From assembly GCA_025353305.1 (NCBI GenBank), contig JANXQX010000281.1, positions 1 to 10,708 on the forward strand: 10,708 nt of DNA, read 5' to 3'. This DNA is from Holophagaceae bacterium (GTDB lineage Bacteria; Acidobacteriota; Holophagae; Holophagales; Holophagaceae). A model generated the notes under the pieces. The model searched no databases, was not told the DNA's origin, and was given only the letters and a program-made list of their open reading frames with translations. The position numbers and the translations under genes are program-made. Shown here piece by piece: positions 6,952 through 10,708 of this stretch (position 1 is the first letter of the stretch; each line of letters opens with the position of its first letter).

Positions 6952-7359
6952 GTGGTCAGTGAATACTGCGAGAATCCCCTCATGGATCCTCCGTTCCTGG
7001 ATGAGTCAAAACTTCAACAACTCCTCGATCTCGACGATGGGCGGTCAGGGTTATTGCAAGAGATGGCGGCGTTGTTCAAGGCGGAAACACCACGGCGGCT
7101 CAAGGCGATTCAGGATGGTCTTGAAACCGGGAGCGCCAACGTGGTCATGGAAGCGGCCCACGCCCTTAAAGGCGCCTCGGGCCTGATGGGGGCTCAGATC
7201 GTCTTTGCCTTGGCGCGTGATTTTGAAATCAAGGCCAAAACCGGGGGCCTGCCATCCCCGGTGGTTTCGATGGAAGCCTGGTCAAAGTTGGGCGAGGCTG
7301 TGTCGGATGCCCAGGACGGCATCGATATTTTCCTTTCCAAAGTCAGGCCCTGTCCATAA
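6952..7359 (+). CDS. HPt (histidine phosphotransfer) domain protein
   Basis: This is a single-domain phosphorelay carrier of about 135 residues. The phospho-accepting site is His70 in EAAHALKGASGLMGA, the standard AH-x-LKG-[SA] signature, placed on the second helix of a four-helix bundle. The segment before it (LDESKLQQLLDLDDG, then LLQEMAALF) matches the usual HPt first helix. GTG 6952 has AAGGA 9 nt upstream. ATG 6982, giving 125 residues beginning MDPPFLDE, fits HPt N-termini well but has only a weak GAGA upstream, so the start is open. An in-frame TAA at 6937 rules out a longer protein. It lies 38 bp upstream of the REC-HD-GYP gene in the same direction and probably passes phosphoryl groups to it. 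No histidine kinase is present in the window. Confidence 0.88.
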   Translation: MVSEYCENPLMDPPFLDESKLQQLLDLDDGRSGLLQEMAALFKAETPRRLKAIQDGLETGSANVVMEAAHALKGASGLMGAQIVFALARDFEIKAKTGGLPSPVVSMEAWSKLGEAVSDAQDGIDIFLSKVRPCP

Positions 7360-7397
7360 AGTCTTGAGTGCGATCACCCAAAGTTCATGAGGCAGCT

Positions 7398-8492
7398 ATG
7401 TCGGATAGCCAGGTGGTACCTGGGCGGATCACCATCCTTTCCGTCGATGACCAGGCGCTCGTGCGCATGGCCCTCTCACGGATCCTGGAAAACAAGGGGT
7501 TCCAATGCCTTCAGGCCGAAAATTTCGATCAGGCCATGGAGAAGCTGAATAGCCAACCCGTGGAGCTGGTGTTGTGCGATGTGCTCATGCCAGGGCGCAG
7601 CGGGGTGGACCTGGTGGCCGCGCTGGCGGACCGGATTCCCGACTTGGCGATCGTGATGGTGAGTTCCGCCGATGACACGGACCTGGCCATGGAGTGCCTT
7701 GAAAAAGGCGCCTACGGGTACGTTTTGAAACCCTTCAAAGCCCGTGAAATCCTGATCCAGGTGGACGGGGCCCTGCGCCGCCGGATGCTCGAGCTGGACT
7801 ACCGGGACAGGGAAAGGGTGCTGGCCCAGAAAGTGCGGGAGCAGACGGCCGAAATCCGGGAGTCCCGGGATGAGATTTCATTCCGGCTGGTGGCGGCCTC
7901 GGAACAGCGGGACACCGAAACCGGCACCCACATCCGGCGCATCGGTCTCTACGCGTCTGAAATGGCCCGCCTCCTGGATTGGAACGAGGAGGCGGTGGAC
8001 TGCATCCGCGCCGCGGCCCCCATGCATGACATCGGCAAGATCGGCGTGCCCGATCGCATTCTTCAAAAGCCCGGCGCGCTCGATGAAGCGGAATGGGACC
8101 TCATGAAAAAGCACACCGTGATCGGGGCCAAGATCCTGCATGGTTCCTCGGTGCCCTTCATCCGCATGGGGGCCCAGATCGCGGTTTCCCATCATGAGAA
8201 ATGGGATGGCACAGGCTATCCCAAGGGCCTTCGTTCCACCCAGATCCCAATCGAGGCCCGCATCACCTCACTGGTGGATGTCTACGATGCGCTCAGCCAG
8301 AAGCGCTGCTACAAAGAGGCTTGGCCTGAAGACCAGGTGCTCAGCTTCATGGCCGAACGCCGGGGCACCCATCTGGATCCCGATCTGATCGACCTTTTCC
8401 TGAAGCATGTTGATGTTTTCCGTGAAATCCGCGAAAGCAATCCCGACGAAGCGGCTTCCACCCAAGATGGGGAATTTCTGCACCCTCTATAG
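7398..8492 (+). CDS. Response regulator with HD-GYP cyclic di-GMP phosphodiesterase domain
   Basis: The 364-residue protein is REC plus HD-GYP. REC residues 10-125 carry the acidic pair D17-D18, phospho-acceptor D61 in LCDVLMPG, S90 in VMVSSAD, and K111 in LKPF. A helical linker (about 128-160) is followed by HD-GYP: H178, the HD pair H210-D211 in MHDIGKIGVPDRIL, H239, H265-H266, the GYP motif at 273-275 in WDGTGYPKGL, and D294 in SLVDVYDAL. All metal ligands appear intact, so it should hydrolyse cyclic di-GMP when activated by phosphorylation. ATG 7398 has GAGG 6 nt upstream. A GTG at 7368 is in frame but has no SD and adds residues unrelated to REC. It follows the HPt gene by 38 bp, probably in one transcript. 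Confidence 0.94.
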   Translation: MSDSQVVPGRITILSVDDQALVRMALSRILENKGFQCLQAENFDQAMEKLNSQPVELVLCDVLMPGRSGVDLVAALADRIPDLAIVMVSSADDTDLAMECLEKGAYGYVLKPFKAREILIQVDGALRRRMLELDYRDRERVLAQKVREQTAEIRESRDEISFRLVAASEQRDTETGTHIRRIGLYASEMARLLDWNEEAVDCIRAAAPMHDIGKIGVPDRILQKPGALDEAEWDLMKKHTVIGAKILHGSSVPFIRMGAQIAVSHHEKWDGTGYPKGLRSTQIPIEARITSLVDVYDALSQKRCYKEAWPEDQVLSFMAERRGTHLDPDLIDLFLKHVDVFREIRESNPDEAASTQDGEFLHPL

Positions 8493-8738
8493 TTGATGGC
8501 GGTGAGTCCGGTTTCATCCATGCCAGCAGTTCAGGGAATGCCAGGCTGCAAGGTTCCAGTCATATGGATTTTTTGTTGATCAAGCGGAATGGATCGCTCG
8601 GATGGTCTGTCCAACCGCTCAGGGTCAGGCAAGAATTATGCTTGTGTTAATTGAATTATCTGGATTTTGACATTTGGCAACATTATGCCGGGTGAGAATT
8701 TAATCTCGGGCCAACTTGAAAAATTTCTTTTTTTTCCT

Positions 8739-8768
8739 TTGACGCAACCTAAATCACTACCCTATCGT
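8739..8768 (+). promoter_or_regulatory. Candidate sigma70 promoter for the repeat lipoprotein gene
   Basis: TTGACG (8739-8744) matches five of six -35 bases and TATCGT (8763-8768) matches four of six -10 bases, with an 18-bp spacer. An A/T-rich stretch including T8 lies directly upstream and could act as an UP element. The predicted start, near 8775, leaves a leader of about 60 nt. Confidence 0.5.
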
Positions 8769-8803
8769 TCAGTGTTACTTGTCATCCTCAACGCTACATA
8801 CAG

Positions 8804-8820
8804 CTCTCTCTCTCTTTTTT
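8804..8820 (+). repeat. (CT)6-T tract in the 5' leader
   Basis: Six CT units (8804-8815) run into six T's (8815-8820). The tract ends 13 nt before the ATG at 8834 and abuts the SD region, AGAGG at 8824-8828. It is complementary to the AGAG of the SD and is a slippage-prone simple repeat. Confidence 0.7.
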
Positions 8821-8833
8821 CTTAGAGGCTTCC

Positions 8834-10708
8834 ATGCGCGCCTTCCGTCTCCTTCTCGTTTCCTTCGCCGCCCTTTTCCTCGCGCTGCTCACAGCGTGCG
8901 GCGGAAGCAGTTCGACCCCGACACCGGTGGTGGTGATTCCACCGCCAGTGATCACGAGTTTCAGCGTCGACAAGGCGATGATCACTGCAGGCCAGTCGGC
9001 CACGCTGACGGCCGTATTTTCGGGCGGGACGGGCGCGGTCAATAACGGTGTCGGCGCTGTCCAGAACAGCTCCCCCGTCACCGTGACCCCTGCGGCGACA
9101 ACGACCTATACCTTGACGGTGACCAACAGCGCCAGCGTGTCGGACACCCGGACCGCCGTGGTTCAGGTTATCGCGGCCCCGACCATCGCGTCTTTCGTCG
9201 CCAACCCGACGAGCATCACCCTGGGCCAAAGTTCGCTCCTCACACCGACCTATGCCAATGGCACCGGCTCCATTAATCAGAGCGTCGGCCCGGTGAGTTC
9301 GGGAACCTCGGTCATCGTAACTCCCATTGGCACCACCTCCTTCATCCTGACCGTCACCAATGCCACGGGCTCCACGGCCACCCTGGGTGCCGTCGTCACG
9401 GTGGTCGGCGCACCGGTCATCACCAGTTTCACGGCCGTCCCCACCACCATTACCGTGGGCGGCAGCAGCGTCTTGACCCCCGTTTTCAGCGGCGGCAACG
9501 GTGCCATCTCCCCGACCGTCGGCGCGGTGTCCAGCGGCAACGATCAGTCGGTGAGCCCCGCCGTCACCACCACCTATACGCTGACCGTCACCAACGGCGT
9601 CGGCGCGGCGACCACCGCCACGCGGATCATCAACGTCGTGTCCGGTCCCTTCAACATGAGTCTTACCGCCAATCCCACGCTGCTCACCGAAGGCAGCGCC
9701 ACGACCCTGACGCCCATTTTCAGCGGCGGCCAGGGAACCATCGATCACGGCGTCGGCCATGTCCTGAATGGGGTAGCCATCGCCGTGACGCCGGTCCTCG
9801 GCACCACGACCTACACCCTGGTCGTGGACAACGGCTTCGGTGCGACGGGTAGCGCGAGCGTGACGGTCCACGTGATCGCCAAGCCCAGCATCGCCTCCTT
9901 CACGGGGGCTCCCGCGAGCATCACCTTCGGCCAAAGCGCGCTGCTGACCCCGACCTTCTCGAATGGCACGGGTGTCATTGACCATTTGGTTGGTGCGGTT
10001 GTGAACGCGGTTCCGGTTGTCGTCACGCCTCCCTCCAGCACCACCTATATCCTTACCGTCACCAACGCCGCCGGGGATTCCACCACGGCCGGTGCGGTGA
10101 TCCTGGTCGTCCCCGCCCCCGTCATCACGAGCTTCACCGCAACGCCCTCCTCCATCACGGCCGGCCAGACCAGCAATCTGTTGGCGGTCTTCACGGGCGG
10201 CGGCGGCGTCGTGACCCCGACAGTCGGTGTCGTAGGCAGTGGTTCCAATGTGGCGGTGAATCCCACCGTCACCACCACCTACCTTTTGACGGTCACCAAC
10301 AGCAACGGTGTCACGGACACGAGGTCGACCGCGGTCACCGTGATTTCCAACCCCTTCAACATCAGTCTCTCCGCCAGCCCAACGCTCATCACCGTGGGTG
10401 ATGTGTCCACGCTCCTGCCCACCTTCGGCGGCGGCACCGGCGTCATCGACAATGGTGTGGGCGCGGTCGTCAGCGGCGTGCCGGTCCCGGTGACCCCGCT
10501 CACGACCACCATTTATACGTTGACGGTCACGAATAGCCTTGGCGCCTTTGATCAGCGCGGTGTCACGATCACCGTGGCGCCCAAGCCGGTCATCCTCAGC
10601 TTCGGCAACTCCCCGACGACCATCACCGCGGGCGCCAGCACGACCCTGACCGCTGTCTTCACGGGCGGCGTGGGCGTCATCACCCCCGGTGTCGGCGTCA
10701 TCGCAAGC
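8834..10708 (+). CDS. Large repeat lipoprotein with tandem Ig-like domains, partial (C-terminus beyond window)
   Basis: The gene starts at ATG 8834 with AGAGG 5 nt upstream and is open for all 625 codons to the window edge. Residues 1-22 form a lipoprotein signal: two arginines, a hydrophobic stretch, and lipobox L-T-A-C with Cys22 followed by Gly23-Gly24. A short linker (S/T/P/V-rich, 25-37) leads to repeats of 78 residues (one of 79), each starting PxIxSF or PFNxSL and ending TTTYTLTVTN plus a variable strand. Seven full copies and part of an eighth are visible. The pattern suggests bacterial Ig-like beta-sandwich domains; no catalytic motif, cysteine beyond the lipobox or transmembrane segment is seen. 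It is probably anchored in the outer membrane as an extended stalk or adhesin, or carries an unseen C-terminal domain. Confidence 0.9.
   Translation, partial: MRAFRLLLVSFAALFLALLTACGGSSSTPTPVVVIPPPVITSFSVDKAMITAGQSATLTAVFSGGTGAVNNGVGAVQNSSPVTVTPAATTTYTLTVTNSASVSDTRTAVVQVIAAPTIASFVANPTSITLGQSSLLTPTYANGTGSINQSVGPVSSGTSVIVTPIGTTSFILTVTNATGSTATLGAVVTVVGAPVITSFTAVPTTITVGGSSVLTPVFSGGNGAISPTVGAVSSGNDQSVSPAVTTTYTLTVTNGVGAATTATRIINVVSGPFNMSLTANPTLLTEGSATTLTPIFSGGQGTIDHGVGHVLNGVAIAVTPVLGTTTYTLVVDNGFGATGSASVTVHVIAKPSIASFTGAPASITFGQSALLTPTFSNGTGVIDHLVGAVVNAVPVVVTPPSSTTYILTVTNAAGDSTTAGAVILVVPAPVITSFTATPSSITAGQTSNLLAVFTGGGGVVTPTVGVVGSGSNVAVNPTVTTTYLLTVTNSNGVTDTRSTAVTVISNPFNISLSASPTLITVGDVSTLLPTFGGGTGVIDNGVGAVVSGVPVPVTPLTTTIYTLTVTNSLGAFDQRGVTITVAPKPVILSFGNSPTTITAGASTTLTAVFTGGVGVITPGVGVIAS
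8945..10708 (+). repeat. 234-bp tandem repeats encoding Ig-like domains
   Basis: Units begin at 8945, 9179, 9413, 9647, 9884, 10118, 10352 and 10586 (the last truncated by the window edge). Spacing is 234 bp, except the fourth unit, which is 237 bp because of one extra codon. Shared features are an SIT-x-GQ segment, LTP-x-FSGGxG, a VG motif and a TTTYTLTVTN strand. Units 2 and 5, 3 and 6, and 4 and 7 are closest to each other. Confidence 0.9.

Larger units (their letters stand above)
8493..8833. other. AT-rich intergenic region before the lipoprotein gene
   Basis: This 341-bp gap has no plausible gene. The first ~130 bp resemble the surrounding GC-rich DNA and show no clear terminator hairpin. 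From about 8630 to 8820 it turns AT-rich, with a T8 run at 8728-8735, a promoter candidate at 8739-8768 and a (CT)6 tract followed by T's at 8804-8820. The weak stem GGCA/TGCC at 8676-8689 is too short to call. Confidence 0.7.

Noticed and set aside
7368..7397. GTG 7368 as the REC-HD-GYP start.
   Set aside because: No SD precedes it, while ATG 7398 has GAGG at good spacing and starts just before the REC domain.
8675..8689. Possible sigma54 promoter TTGGCAACATTATGCC.
   Set aside because: The spacing between the GG and GC elements is 9 bp rather than the required 10, and no sigma54 activator context is visible.
8667..8704. TTGACA at 8667-8672 as a -35 box.
   Set aside because: No -10-like hexamer lies 16-18 bp downstream; the nearest (TTTAAT, 8699) is 26 bp away.
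8822..10512. Minus-strand frames opposite the lipoprotein, including three that tile end to end at exactly 234 bp.
   Set aside because: The tiling follows the 234-bp repeat on the plus strand, where one antisense stop recurs per unit. The plus strand has the signal peptide, lipobox and SD.

Overview
The window is GC-rich DNA from a Gram-negative bacterium. It encodes a lipoprotein with a lipobox, an outer-membrane-type exported protein, and closely packed genes with good Shine-Dalgarno (SD) sites. The mix of a lipoprotein built from repeated ~78-residue Ig-like units, an HD-GYP regulator, a bacterial SNF2/SWIM pair and short degenerate tandem repeats between genes suits Acidobacteriota (Holophaga/Geothrix-like). 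That placement is an inference from style; no marker gene in the window fixes it.

Layout. On the minus strand, 1-1447 is a three-gene operon read right to left: rpiB (ribose-5-phosphate isomerase B), rph (RNase PH), then the start of an exported protein resembling MetA-type outer-membrane 'transporter' proteins, cut by the window edge. The short divergent gap 1448-1536 is mostly a degenerate 7-bp tandem repeat. On the plus strand, 1537-5921 is a two-gene unit: a large SNF2-family ATPase with a charged C-terminal tail, overlapping by 4 bp a SWIM zinc-finger protein with an AT-hook-like motif. An intergenic stretch with inverted 10-bp repeats (5922-6092) precedes a RidA-family deaminase (6093-6467). 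Convergent to ridA is a short acidic helical protein of unknown function (6476-6934, minus). Divergent from that, only 17 bp away, is a plus-strand signalling pair: an HPt phosphotransfer protein and a REC-HD-GYP response regulator, predicted to degrade cyclic di-GMP under phosphorelay control. After an AT-rich 341-bp gap with a plausible sigma70 promoter and a (CT)6-T6 tract, a lipoprotein gene starts at 8834 and stays open to the window end: 625 codons, seven complete Ig-like repeats and part of an eighth.

How it works together. rpiB and rph are housekeeping genes (pentose phosphate pathway, RNA 3'-end trimming). HPt and HD-GYP form a kinase-less branch of a phosphorelay. The SNF2-SWIM pair is the least understood functional module; a similar pair exists in other bacteria (for example ywqA/ywqB of Bacillus subtilis) and its cellular role is not settled. 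The repeat lipoprotein is probably a surface or periplasmic protein, and its repeats are arranged as a higher-order three-domain block.
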